NCBI GenBank assembly: GCA_905221605.1
Contig: CAJNDS010002078.1
Coordinates: 437,001 to 501,000 of the forward strand
Source of the DNA: Symbiodinium natans
Lineage: Eukaryota; Sar; Dinophyceae; Suessiales; Symbiodiniaceae
Direction: 5' to 3'
DNA: 64,000 nucleotides
Positions 13,294 to 23,690 of this stretch are shown here, piece by piece. Position 1 is the stretch's first letter. The number at the start of each line of letters is the position of its first letter. A program made the position numbers and the translations under genes. The notes beneath the pieces were generated by a model that made no database searches, was not told where the DNA came from, and saw nothing but the letters and a program-made list of their open reading frames with translations.

Positions 13294-13445
13294 CCCTTCC
13301 CTGCAAGGAACCCCCCGACACTACACCCGTCTCGCGGACCCATTCCCTGCAAGGAACCCCCCCCCCCCCCTTCCCTGCAAGGAACGCCCCCGCCCCACCG
13401 GCACCGCGCCCCGTCTCGCGGACCCCTTAAACCGCCCCACCGGCG
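13294..13445. repeat. Short tandem/interspersed repeat
   Basis: TTCCCTGCAAGGAAC occurs three times (near 13296, 13343 and 13371) and CCCGTCTCGCGGACCC occurs twice (near 13326 and 13410), alternating with C runs. The motif resembles the CCCATTCCTTGCAA block of the dispersed repeat at 3725-3880, so the two may be related. Confidence 0.6.
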
Positions 13446-13957
13446 ATGGCCCCGCCGCCATGGTCGGCGACGTCCTTTCCGCCTTTGCTTGCCGCGCCGC
13501 ACCCCGTATGGCGACCCGCCCGTTTGAAGACCTAAAGGAGTAGTGTCCCACAAACTTCTAAGCAACACGAAAACATAGCAAAATGTTAAAGCCTATGAAT
13601 ATTCGTCGTAACAAAACGTATGAAACCATCTTAAATATGGGGCGTCTAGGGCGTTCCGCTCTCTTGGTTTGATTGCTGGCCCGGACTGACGAGATGAACA
13701 CCCGTTCTGTGAGGGTTCCTTTGAAGGGTAATTACAAGAGCTTCTTCAAGTTTGGGCGCCCAAGCTTCGGTTGATCAGATGGGAATAAAATGAGCCTGTT
13801 GGACCACCAATTGAAAGATCCTTGGGGATAGTCAAAAGGCTTCATTCCCAAGTGACCAGCAGTGGCTCGATTCTGGAGAAGATGGCTCTGCAACTTATCC
13901 AATAAGCAGCAACACGTACCGGAACAATGAGCAGCACTTCGCGCAGAGGCAAACACC

Positions 13958-14101
13958 TTGTAGACCTGCAAATGCCCCTGCAACGCTCAGATGCAACAAA
14001 GCACCATGAGAGTTGAATTCCCCATCCGAGGTCTTTGACGGCGACTCCTCAAGCTGCGCCGAGGCAACCGTGTTTCTAGGCTGTTTAGGCATGTGACGGC
14101 C
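13958..14101 (-). CDS. Possible minus-strand exon
   Basis: Read on the minus strand, this segment starts near a possible ATG (14090-14092) and reads MPKQPRNTVASAQLEESPSK, then ends GALLHLSVAGAFAGLQ just before a GTGTTT donor. The composition is typical of a soluble exon but no family is recognised. With the segment at 10839-11225 it hints at a minus-strand gene diverging from the plus-strand gene at 14561. Confidence 0.25.
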
Positions 14102-14560
14102 CCTGAAGAAATAAACGTATCGGCCAACAAGACTTGTCTTTATTGGGAACCCCTCCAAGAGTGGGCCGATCCTGAATGTCCAGGGCGGTGGCCTTAGCAA
14201 AGAGAAGGTCCAGCATTGAAACAACGAGCGATGACCAACAGCCAGCAATCACTAACATGAATCCAAAATCACGCGCGAGCAGCCAACAACCAACAACCTT
14301 TAATCTTTTATTCTCCGCGTACCATTGACCAGGCAGCAAAATCGAACCAACCGACAACCAGCAACCGTGAAGCCAAAACCCGACAATCAGCACTTGCATC
14401 CCTGCAACCCTCTAGCTTATGGAGCCTATACAGCCTTTTTTTGCCTAGCCCCACAGCTTCAGAGCCGGCCCCAGCCCAAAAGCCCAAAAGCGGGACGCCA
14501 GCAAGTGCGGAGACTGTTTGGCCCAGGCCGTTCTTTAGTTGCAGGCTACCCAAGCGCAGC

Positions 14561-16651
14561 ATGGGAGGCGGCCCAAGTCGCCCTAAACCCTACTTCGGAG
14601 GAACTCCCGGTCCAGAGATAAGTGAAGGTCCGGCGCCCCCTCCGAGTGCTGCGGACGAGCCCAGGCAGATAGACTCATGCGATGAGAATGAGGATCCCAG
14701 TTGCTTTCGCCTTTGTGATCCGATGTATTGCGACACCAGCGAAGACGTCATGACTGATCCGAAATGGAAGAATTGGGATTTGCCAAGCCCTATCGTGGAC
14801 ACTGGGTGTCGCATCTGTCGGACACATCCCGACTACGTCGTAAAGGTGTCTCAGAAGTCTGAGGAGGTGGCCGAGCATGTGTGGGAAGTCTTGGACGGGG
14901 TCTCTGAGTTGCAGCCCGCCGAAGCTTTCGAGAAGGGCTTCACTCTGGTCAAAACGGTCATCAACTTCTTTGGCTTGTCCGACCAGCCAGAGCAGTCACT
15001 GACTCTCGACCTGAACGGCCTGTTCGAAAAGTTCAGGCAGGAGGAAGCGGCCAGGGAGGCCAAGCATTTTCTTGAGTCGCTCCAAGGCAAGTACGACGCA
15101 ATCGTGGAACGAACGGAGGAGTTGAAGCATTACAAGGCTCGAAGCACGAAGGACACCGATCTTTCGGAGATCGTGGGGTCCTTGGACAATATTGGAGGCC
15201 AGTTCCGGCGCGAAACCATACTGCTCGACTTCGCGTACTACACCCTGCCGCAGCTCTACACCAATGCAGTCCTCCAGTTGAACATGATGCACCTCAGAGC
15301 CTTGGTGGTAGATCCCACGGACGCCGAGGCCAAGATGAAGGATGCCCAGTCAAAATTCGACGAGTATGCCGAGCTGATCAAGAAGTATCATGATTCGGCA
15401 CTTCGATATAGGTCCGACAGTATTCACACCACCTGCTCCCCAAAGAGGGAAGACTATGGAGGCATCAGTAGCAACATGGAGTTTGCGTACGAAGCGGCCG
15501 ACGACATTGTGCCAGACCGTGAAATAAGTGAGTCTGCCAAATTACAGGTGGAGTGGGGCCTTGGTGTGGGCTCTTTCGAAGACCCACAGACTCACTGCCA
15601 CTGGCATGGCGAGCGCACTGATGGCCAGTCTCTGCGGCACATGGTGAACAATTACAAGATTGACGTGATGTCAGGCACCTCTTCTTTCTTCAGCAACTAC
15701 GTGGACAGTTTCTCGAAGTTGGGACGGGCTTACTCGAGGTCCTCCTTTTCCATGGCATCCATGTTCGAGGGCGTGGATGCCAATGGTCATCAACTTTGGA
15801 CCATCAGGCAAGGTGACGGAGAGTACTACCACATTGTTACCAGTGGCTACGGAGCCGCGAAGTTTCTGAGCAGCCGCCCTGACGGAAAGGTGGTACATCT
15901 CTGGGAGAAGGATGATGGCAGTGGCAGGCAAAGGTGGGTCATCACAGGATCTGACGACGGTGGTTACAACGTCATGGTGTCTGGCGGTGTTGCAGCAGAT
16001 CGGCGATTCCTCAGTTGGTCCGAGAACGGCCTCCAACTGTCCAGCTCCCTGGATGGCTCCGGCAGGCAGAGCTGGATCCTCCCCGGGTTCGAGCCGCAGC
16101 CTTGCTCGGCATCGTTTGTGGGCTGGGATGTGGCTGGGGAGGAGGTCGCACTAGTCACCGTGTCTGGCCCTGGGCCGGATGAACTGGATGCCGCGTGCTG
16201 CTTAGAATGCAGGCGCGACAGCCGGTGCCAATACTGGCTGCGCGAGGAAAAGAACAGTGGAGCTGCTTTGTGCAGATTGCGGCAGAACCCCAAAAATGAT
16301 GGCTTCTCGAAAGTCCCGGAGCTTCGTGGAGCCTTCTTTGCAGGTGTGAGAGCCCGCAACATCTCCTGGAATCATGGCGGCTGCAAGAAGGAGCAGCGCA
16401 ACTTCGGCAACATATCCGCTCAGCAGTGCGCAGCGCAGACTTTCCTTGAGCCATCGTGCGGTGGCACCTTCATGTACAGCCAAAACTATCCAGTCTGGGG
16501 ATGCCGGTGCTGCGCTCTCGGCGATGAGGGTGCCAACGACGAAAACAAGAACTGGCAGCTCTACTCGATCTACGAGGCGGCGCACGAAGTCTCAAACAAC
16601 GGAGGGTGTCAAGAGCCGGTGCCTAAGACTTTTGGCGCCTACTACCCCTGA
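14561..16651 (+). CDS. Delta-endotoxin-like / ricin-lectin / PAN-type protein
   Basis: This single open frame of 696 codons starts at an ATG in good context (CAGCATGG); the frame is open upstream only to a TTG. Residues 1-70 are Pro/Gly rich with no signal peptide, so a 5' exon may be missing. Residues about 100-285 are helical (LFEKFRQEEAAREAKHFLES, later DFAYYTLPQLYTNAVLQLN and a histidine-leucine helix). This order resembles domain I of Bacillus delta-endotoxins (Endotoxin_N). Residues about 375-510 carry three QxW motifs (HQLWTI, RQRWVI, RQSWIL), the mark of a ricin-type beta-trefoil lectin. Residues about 515-672 hold two Cys-rich PAN/apple-like modules (CCLEC..DSRCQYW; WGCRCC..NKNWQLYS). 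The lectin and PAN modules suggest carbohydrate or protein binding outside the cell. The endotoxin resemblance is from memory of the fold pattern. Toxicity is not shown. The open frame itself is very likely a gene. Confidence 0.7.
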   Translation: MGGGPSRPKPYFGGTPGPEISEGPAPPPSAADEPRQIDSCDENEDPSCFRLCDPMYCDTSEDVMTDPKWKNWDLPSPIVDTGCRICRTHPDYVVKVSQKSEEVAEHVWEVLDGVSELQPAEAFEKGFTLVKTVINFFGLSDQPEQSLTLDLNGLFEKFRQEEAAREAKHFLESLQGKYDAIVERTEELKHYKARSTKDTDLSEIVGSLDNIGGQFRRETILLDFAYYTLPQLYTNAVLQLNMMHLRALVVDPTDAEAKMKDAQSKFDEYAELIKKYHDSALRYRSDSIHTTCSPKREDYGGISSNMEFAYEAADDIVPDREISESAKLQVEWGLGVGSFEDPQTHCHWHGERTDGQSLRHMVNNYKIDVMSGTSSFFSNYVDSFSKLGRAYSRSSFSMASMFEGVDANGHQLWTIRQGDGEYYHIVTSGYGAAKFLSSRPDGKVVHLWEKDDGSGRQRWVITGSDDGGYNVMVSGGVAADRRFLSWSENGLQLSSSLDGSGRQSWILPGFEPQPCSASFVGWDVAGEEVALVTVSGPGPDELDAACCLECRRDSRCQYWLREEKNSGAALCRLRQNPKNDGFSKVPELRGAFFAGVRARNISWNHGGCKKEQRNFGNISAQQCAAQTFLEPSCGGTFMYSQNYPVWGCRCCALGDEGANDENKNWQLYSIYEAAHEVSNNGGCQEPVPKTFGAYYP

Positions 16652-17008
16652 AGCCTATATCATCAGTTGCCACTTCCCCTTCTGGTCGGGGGTGATGCCT
16701 TCAGTTTGCAGTTGCAGGCATTGCTCCACACACCATGGGGACACTGTTAGAGTCTGTGCAGCCTTAAGGGGGTAAGCTGAACTTACTTTTTTCGTGGTCT
16801 TGCTGCCGTCTTTGGGGATTTTGAGCCACTGTACACCTATTGATTATGGCAAAGTAGCTCCTGGTCTTCTTCGTGCCCGAACCCCTGAACCCTAAGCCCT
16901 TTTCCTTTGCCTTGTTGCTTTTTTGCATCGACATTGCGAGTTGCGTCTGCGCTCGCTATCGCTCGCTCCAGCTTCTGGTCAGTGGTCCCCTCCGGGTTCC
17001 TGTCGCGA

Positions 17009-17027
17009 TTTAGGGTTTAGGGTTTAG
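17009..17027 (+). repeat. Interstitial telomere-like repeat
   Basis: Two complete TTTAGGG units and a partial third stand in tandem. TTTAGGG is the usual dinoflagellate and plant telomere unit. The position is internal, so this is an interstitial relic, not a telomere. Confidence 0.7.
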
Positions 17028-17202
17028 TTGCGCATACAGTTTTGGATGAAGTATAGCTCGTGAAGTAGACTCGTGCTACAACTCCTCTGGCCTCATGCTG
17101 CTTCTCCTCTAGGCAACTCTGCTCTTGCTCGGTCTGCCTCAGCCTCTTCGTCGGCAATGCTGGCGACTTTATTTCGCCGCGGTGGGTTGAAGATTCGCAG
17201 CC

Positions 17203-17797
17203 GGGAGCGTCCACACTGGCGAATACAGTTTGGGCAGTCACGTTCTATACTTGGAGGACTCTTTTTTTTCAGTGTGTGGGGAGCGTCCACACCGGGGAAT
17301 GACACTGGGCTGGACTGACTGCCATCTCTTCTTGCAACAGCAATGGGGAGGGTCCACAAAGCTGCGTTGATCTGCAGATACGAGTTTAGTACTAGAATCG
17401 CCTGTGTCCGGAGCCGACAAGAATTCATTGATTTGTAGTACAAGCTTGGTACTGGGTTTTTCTGTGGGTGTGTAGCGGGGGGACACACATTGGTATGACT
17501 TTCCGCGTTGCTTACCAAGAGGCGTTCTCTGGGAACGAAACATGATGCCAGAGAAAGTTGAATGACTTGGACGTTTCTGAGAAGTCTGCGAAAACAAGCA
17601 TCTAGTTCGGGATTTGCGGCCGAAACCCTCTCTGAAACGCTGCAACATGTAAAACATCAGCATCCGCGAGGTTTCGTCAGTCTTGAGTTAGCACGCACGG
17701 CGAGCGACATGTAGCGTCCACAATGGGGTCTTGCATGTTCTGTTGAGTAGTCTCGCCGCTGCTGTGTAATTCTCTGCTGGAGTGTCCACACTGGGGT
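17203..17797. repeat. Interspersed GTCCACAC motif array
   Basis: A 24-bp element, GGGAGCGTCCACACTGGCG plus a few bases, at 17203 recurs almost unchanged at 17279. Shorter versions lie at about 17345, 17711 and 17779. Spacing is irregular, so it is not a simple tandem array. Confidence 0.6.
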
Positions 17798-18078
17798 GTT
17801 GTGTGTTTTTGTGGACTGTTGTGTGTTAAACCCGCTCCTTGAAGTGGTGGGAGCTGAGGTGGAAGCACGATTTTGGCACAGTGGCATCGCCGGCAGAGTG
17901 TGCGGCACTGCTGCCCTCGCAGCCTTCGTGCGGGTCCACCTTTATGCTCAGCCCTCAGGCTTGCGAGTCTGTGTGACCTTTCCAAGCATGTTCTCGCGGC
18001 CTTGCTTTCTAGATTGGAGTCTCGCTTCCTCCTTGCCATGTCACATGCACTCCAGCTGTGCGTGCTGCAAAGTAAGGT

Positions 18079-18386
18079 TCAGTCACACGTATCACGGCTG
18101 GGGATGCAGGTGTTGCACCCCTGGCGATCAGGGCGCCAAAGACGGCAACAAGAATTGGTGGATCTACTCGACGGAGTTTCTGGCTTCACCGGAGCTGCCG
18201 ATGGACAAGTCCGAGCTGTTGGGAGCGGCTTCAGCAGCCCTTGGGGGCCTGATGCTTTTGGCGGCCGCGTTCCGCGGTGCACTCGTTGTGAGGCGCCAGT
18301 GGGGCCCGCGCCTTCGTGAGCCGTTGGTTCACTACCACCCCTCTAATCCTCTAATCACTGTACCTGAGATGTTGCTTAGCCCTTGA
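18079..18386 (+). CDS. Partial PAN-like tail with membrane anchor
   Basis: The open frame here begins with YHGWGCRCCTPGDQGAKDG and NKNWWIYS, clearly related to the last Cys-rich module of the gene ending at 16651 (WGCRCCALGDEGAND, NKNWQLYS). It then continues into a hydrophobic segment (LLGAASAALGGLMLLAAAF) followed by basic residues (VVRRQWGPR), a typical single-pass anchor with a short cytoplasmic tail, and stops at 18384-18386. It may be an alternative 3' exon giving a membrane-bound form, or the remnant of a duplicated gene. The splice acceptor is not settled. Confidence 0.6.
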
Positions 18387-20209
18387 GTTGAGCTCTCTGA
18401 CTTTTTAAGCGCACGAGTGGGCGTCGGATTGATCAAACTCTTGGGCTCTTGTGGCTGCTCTGGTACACGCGTGGTCCAAGTAGCTGATTTGAGTGGAGAG
18501 CGAGGGGTCTCTGAAATGCTGTCTTCAGCAGCTCTCTTTCCTGAAACAGAGCACTGTGCGTCGCAGGTCAAAGAACAGCGTTCAGGCCCATGACTTCGCA
18601 GTGTTTGATGCACGCTGATCACATGTTTTTACTGCTGTCCAGTTTTACTGAACTCCACCAGTCCTATGAGCCTGCAATTGTGCAAGGGACATGGGGTGCC
18701 AGCCAATGGACTCTGACATCTGCAGATTCCTTGTCACATTTGCCGTGGACAGGCGATCGCTGGGCACTGACGAAGGTTCATGGGCGAGCGCCTGGGAATG
18801 AAGATGCCATAGTTGTTCACCAAGCCCTGAACGCATCAATTGACTTCTGTGAGGTGTGGACTGGGAGGAAAAGGGTCCGCAACAAAAGGCTCGAAGCCGA
18901 ACTGGTTCTGTTTGGTCTCTACACGGTCTCTATGGGAAGACAGGAGCCCCCGCCTTGGGCAGAAGCTCTATCGACTGTAGACTGTAGACTCGAGGACCCT
19001 GAAACCCCTGAAACCCTGAAAAAACAACACGCCACTCTGCTCCTTCAGAATCGGCAGCAGGCTAAACTCAAGGAAGCGCGACCTGCGTCCGACGAAGCAT
19101 TGTCCACTGTCCACTGAGCTGCCCTCCCAGGTTACTTTTGAGACAGCACATTACCACCCAGTTCCAGGGAAGCCTATGCCAGCCCCCCGTCAGACTCGCT
19201 GGCCCATTCGTGCCAAAGTTGCAGTGCCAGGCAAGACGGAGTGTGCAAAATCGGATGTGAGATGTGGAACATGGAAGCTTTCGTAAGGAGGTGCATTCTG
19301 CCGTGCTTCAGGTCGTTAGCGCAGGAACTCTTACTGCACAATGGGCACCTGACCAGAGCAAGAACAAGGTAGAGCTCAATGCTGCCACAGGAATCTGCCA
19401 CACTATCAGCTAGCAGCTTTTCGGCCTAAAGATCTCGGGGCGTTGGATAAGCACAACCTCCCACGAACCTCCCACGACTACTACGTCATCAGTGAGCCGA
19501 CTCATGCCAACTAATGCCAGATTCGCAGATTCGCACACAATGGCCACATGACTTGTGAAGAAAATCTGAACATCTGCACGTTCTCAACCCAACGACTCAT
19601 ACTTCCCGCCTGCAGACATGCTGAGATGGTGTTGCCCAAGAACCTCCTGATGGCTTTTTGCACATGCGTTTTGACATCCTCTCGACTTCAATATCAGGTT
19701 TCAGATAGCTAGATAGCTGATGGAGATAAGTGTAGAGGCTAAGCCGAGACACTCAGACACTGCCACATGGACCATTAAGCCATCGACATGCCTGCGGAGC
19801 TCGTGGGCGCTTCCTATCGCTGCTCCACCTGCGGCCAAGAGCTTGCTGAGGTCGGGGGTGCGGACTAGGTGACTAGCTGTTGCAAAAATGCTGCGATTTT
19901 TCCTTGAAGCTGAGCTTCAGCTGGAAGATGCTGGAAGGTATCAAGCAAAAAAAGTCACCACTTTTTTTGCAAAGGCACTCTTACGCATCCGCATGCCAGG
20001 CGGCGTCCTTGCTACCAGCATCAGATTCGCGCGTGGTGCCTTGCTCCGGGATCTCCGCACACAGCTGCGAAGTCGCTGGCAAAAGAACGCTGCTTTTCTC
20101 CACCTGCGACTCCGCTGCAAGTCCTGACAAAAGCTGAGCCATGCCAGTTCACAACAAGTTTTCGCTAACGCGCCCCTTTCCTCGGCGCGGCCTGCACGCG
20201 CCGGATGGG
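18387..20209. other. No convincing gene
   Basis: A 175-codon plus-strand frame at 18590-19117 has no recognised domain and looks random. A 26-codon frame at 19787-19867 has a CxxC motif (SYRCSTCGQELAE) like part of a zinc ribbon but nothing supports it further. Confidence 0.3.
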
Positions 20210-20960
20210 GGTTCCATAGTGGGCGGTAGGGAGTCATAGTGAGGTCCACAGTGCAGGGAGATCATAGGGGTGTTTATAGGACGAGCATGGACCCATCATA
20301 TAAGTGGGTGCATACAGCAAAGGAGTCCAGAGGCATGTCCGGAAAGGAGTGCCAGCATCTTACACCAGGAAATCCAACATTCAACTGGTGTTGAAGTTCT
20401 ATCGGTTTAGTGCAAACGAGAAGACGAGAAGAGGTCCGTTCATAGGTATCCATTGGGGGCCCGGTCCATGGATAGGTCCACAGATGTAGAGGGAACCCCA
20501 TTGGCCAAGCACAATGAAACTGGGCTTGGTATGCGTTGGTGCCTCCAGGGGCCAACTGAAACAGCGTGGACACGCAGCCACGTTCTAGCACCTGACGCCC
20601 TTCTGAGCTCAAAAGCCCAAAGCTCAAGCAAGTACGATACGAAGACGAAAGCTGCAAGGCATGTTCAGGGAGTCCAAGGAACAGCCGCAGCGTCCATAAG
20701 GGTGTTTACGGAGCGATGCATGAGGCGTAGGGTTCACAGGAAGATCCATAGCAGCAAAGGGGTCCAGGTCGTGGAAGGTCCAGAGAGAGGTCTATCGAGG
20801 GAAGGGTCCATTGCAGCAAGGAGGTTCAGAATGAGGTAAGGAGGTGCCGCGGCCGTTCAAGCATGGTTCATGTAGCAAGAGGGGATAAAAGGGGTCTAGA
20901 GGCGGGTCGTTGACGGGTTCAAAGGCGAGGGCACGGGGCGGTCGGGAGCTCCATAGGCCA
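20210..20960. repeat. Degenerate GGTCCA minisatellite
   Basis: Variants of CATAGCAGCAAAGGGGTCCA recur with mismatches, for example near 20312, 20745, 20809 and 20868. Many isolated GGTCCA and GTCCATAG words lie between them over about 750 bases. The unit is roughly 20-35 bp and strongly decayed. Confidence 0.55.
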
Positions 20961-20974
20961 CAGGGCTGGGGTTT

Positions 20975-21307
20975 ATGGTTAGGGGTTTTCTATGGCAAAC
21001 TGTTTTTTTGGCTGGGTTAACCCACCGAGATGTGTTGAAGCCCCACGAAATCAAAGGTCAGTCCTTCGTCATCAACCCATTCCCGCGACGCTTCGAGCTT
21101 GTGTTGGTGGAAAAGATCATTGCCAGAGCCGCCACGGAAATAGGCCTGCTCCACAAGCCGGGAATGGCCGAAAAGGTAGCGCTGCTAGATTTCCTGGTTC
21201 CGTTCATATGGTCGGTTCAGGACAACTCCGCGTTTGGTTTGGGTCTGAGAGGGTCATTTGCACTAGGATGCCTTTGTGTGGCTTTGAGGCAAAAGGGCAT
21301 CATCTGA
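20975..21307 (+). CDS. Hypothetical protein or exon, 110 codons
   Basis: The frame starts with ATG and ends with TGA. Its second half is protein-like: PFPRRFELVLVEKIIARAAT, a possible helix, then KPGMAEKVALLDFLVPFIW and a Gly/Leu rich hydrophobic end. No family is recognised. It follows directly on the GGTCCA minisatellite. It could be a short single-exon gene or an exon. Confidence 0.35.
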   Translation: MVRGFLWQTVFLAGLTHRDVLKPHEIKGQSFVINPFPRRFELVLVEKIIARAATEIGLLHKPGMAEKVALLDFLVPFIWSVQDNSAFGLGLRGSFALGCLCVALRQKGII

Positions 21308-23642
21308 TTCTTAATTAAAGTGGAACGTGTAGTCACCAACTTACCAACTGAAAGCTTGCGCGAGGCCCAGAGGCGATGCTGGAAAATAGCTGGTTCGAGG
21401 GACATGCTCACCGGGTGCTTGTGTGCACTCAGTGCGAGGAGCACATTGGCTTCTAAACTGCAAGAGGTTGCTCTTTTCTTGTTCCTCTTTCGTGATTCAT
21501 TGTCGAGGCAGCCGGCTATCGCATGTATCTTGACAACGCTACAGCAGTGTCTTCCATTAACGTTCTGTCAAGTCTTTCTACTGCAATAACTGTCACATCC
21601 AGGCAGTTGAGAATCAGTACCATCCAAAGTGCAACGATCATTTGCAATGACACACCCGGTTCCAATTGGAGAGCCACACTACCATCATTAGGCTTGCTCG
21701 CGGTTCGTTTCAGTGCCTCCTGCCCTGACAATTTTCAGACACGAAAGAACTTGGCACAGTGCACTAGCACAGCCAGTTTTTCCCGAACCTTGCGTCCCTA
21801 GGTTGGAGCTATAAGAGTCGGCATGGTGACATGATGTATGGCTTGGCGCTGAGCGTCTCCAAGTTCTGGGCGTGGCTTTGCCTCTGTGCTTTGGTCGCTT
21901 TCGCGCTTTACCAGGCAACTTGCCGGCACTGCATCCTGGTGTGCTTGTTTGTTAGGGATTCTCGCGATGAGTCGCGAATGGAAGGCATTTGTTAACGAAA
22001 GCCGTTGCCACCTGTTGCCGTCTGTTGCCGTAAAGGTGGCTGCTGGCGGCCATGTCTTGGTAGCAGCAGCAACGCTGCTCATCGCACTTCTGAAGTTGTC
22101 GCCGCACCTTCTCCTTTGAGGACTTGAAGTGTTTGTTTGGTGGCTTTTTGTGGCTGCAGCCAATCTCGGGCCTCGGGGCACCTAGCAGGAGCTGTGGAAT
22201 TTCGACGCTCAGAGCGAGGCAACGCCTCGTCGAGAGTGATAGGCGTGGCGTCCTTGACGTGAAAATCCGCAAAAGAGTTGCTTGAATCTCGCTGTAAAAA
22301 TGTTGTTAGCTGGGAAGAGAGGTTGAATAGCAGACGCCAACGGAAGTTTAATGCACGGGGCTAGTCGGCCAGCCTGGTCGACAGCACATGCTTGTTACGG
22401 CAGGCTGGAACAACTTCACACATCCAGATTTCCCGTAGCCAGGCGACAAGGTAGCTGAGCACCAAGTGTTCAGCTGCAATCTAGCACCAGACGTACTGTG
22501 ACATACTTGCCTGGCACACGGAAAACAAGCTGCGGTGGCTCGAATAATTCATCAGCGGCGCTGAGGCCTGCGTTGTCAAGGATGCTCCAGGTTCTCGGAC
22601 CTGCAAATTTGGCTTAAGCTGCCCCAAAACTTAGTGGAGCTCCCGCGGACACATGGCACGGGGTTTCTGCTTGATGCCTGCAGTTGCAACCTTCTGTCCA
22701 ATCGTTAGATGCACCGATTATACGTACTCGATAGTTGGGTTTGGTGTAGTCTTGCCATGGAGCAATCGGACCCACCCAACAAGGCTGGCCGGCGCGTCAC
22801 CAAGCGACTAGCACAGCATAGCTGTTTTGACACAAGATTTCTCAGATGGGCCTGATTGAAGCTGTCACTGTTTGTTGTAAGTATCTGCTGTTCTGTGGCA
22901 AGGTGGGCCAGTGCCGCTTTTGGGTGACGCTGCTCAGTGGCGAGAAGGCGGACATGCACGCACGAAGAAGTGGACTTGAAACCATCTTGAAAGTGAACCA
23001 GTTATGGTGAACTTGCGGCTACAGCTCTCGGTATATGTTGCTGCCAGGCCTGCGTGTCCGCGCAAAGCAGCGACACGCTTCGCCAACTGAGAGACGTGGC
23101 TCAGCGAGCTCTTGGCAGGAGCGGTTCCAGCAGTTCAAGTTGGACAAAGCGTGCAACCCTCCAGAGTGCAAGAGAAATGCTCAGAAACTAGTCTGCGCTA
23201 GCTAGCATGTCGGTCTTTAAGGCCATGAGCAGCCCAAGTCCCAGAGATCTTCTCGCTTTATCAGTGGTGGGACAGGGACAGTTGCGCCCAGCTTACTGCG
23301 CACAACTTGGAACAGTGGTGGGGAACTTGAGAAGCCTCAAGCTAACGCTGGACTAACCAGACCTGTTCTTTCTTGGGCACACGCATGGCATGCACTACAC
23401 GCACCCACCCACAGGTTCTTTCCAAGTCCTGACAACGCAAAGCAAGGTGAGCAAGCAACAATTCTGTAGACAGCGCTGCTGAACTGAACACCTGCCAAGC
23501 TATTCCCCCATGTTTCCCTAATCGCCTGTTCTGTCAAGCAGACCTTTGCTGGGCTTCTCTCCCTCGGACCCGCCCAGCGAGGCCTGACATACGAAGGGCT
23601 CGCATTGGTCAAGATGTTGGAGTGAGACCGAAGCCTCTCCAG
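21308..23642. other. No convincing gene
   Basis: A short frame from ATG 21833 encodes one hydrophobic stretch (KFWAWLCLCALVAFALYQ) and stops within 60 codons. An overlapping 77-codon frame is also hydrophobic. Neither has supporting signals. The rest shows nothing structured. Confidence 0.3.
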
Positions 23643-23690
23643 GTGCCGTTGCCCTTGGACGCCACGCTTGCAGAGCTGAATCTTCCACAG
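23643..23690 (+). CDS. Micro-exon, possible ubiquitin-like start
   Basis: A CTCTCCAG acceptor (to 23642) and a CAG/GTGGGA donor bound 48 nt in phase 0 that read VPLPLDATLAELNLPQ. This resembles the second strand and first helix of ubiquitin-like folds (V-L-P-x-D-A-T-V-A-E-L). Such a fold often precedes RCC1-like repeats in dinoflagellate predicted proteins, and RCC1-like exons begin about 800 bases downstream. The assignment rests on one short motif. Confidence 0.35.

Larger units (their letters stand above)
16652..18078. other. Spacer or intron with short repeats
   Basis: No clear exon is seen. The spacer contains a TTTAGGG telomere-like tract (17009-17027), a set of GCGTCCACACTGGGG-like motifs (17203-17797) and diverged copies of a GATCTGCAGATACGAG-like element at about 17368 and 17430. 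It separates the gene at 14561-16651 from its related tail at 18079. Confidence 0.5.

Noticed and set aside
18590-19117. 175-codon plus-strand frame
   Set aside because: Composition is irregular, it contains repeated CTGTAGACTG-derived sequence and no motif.
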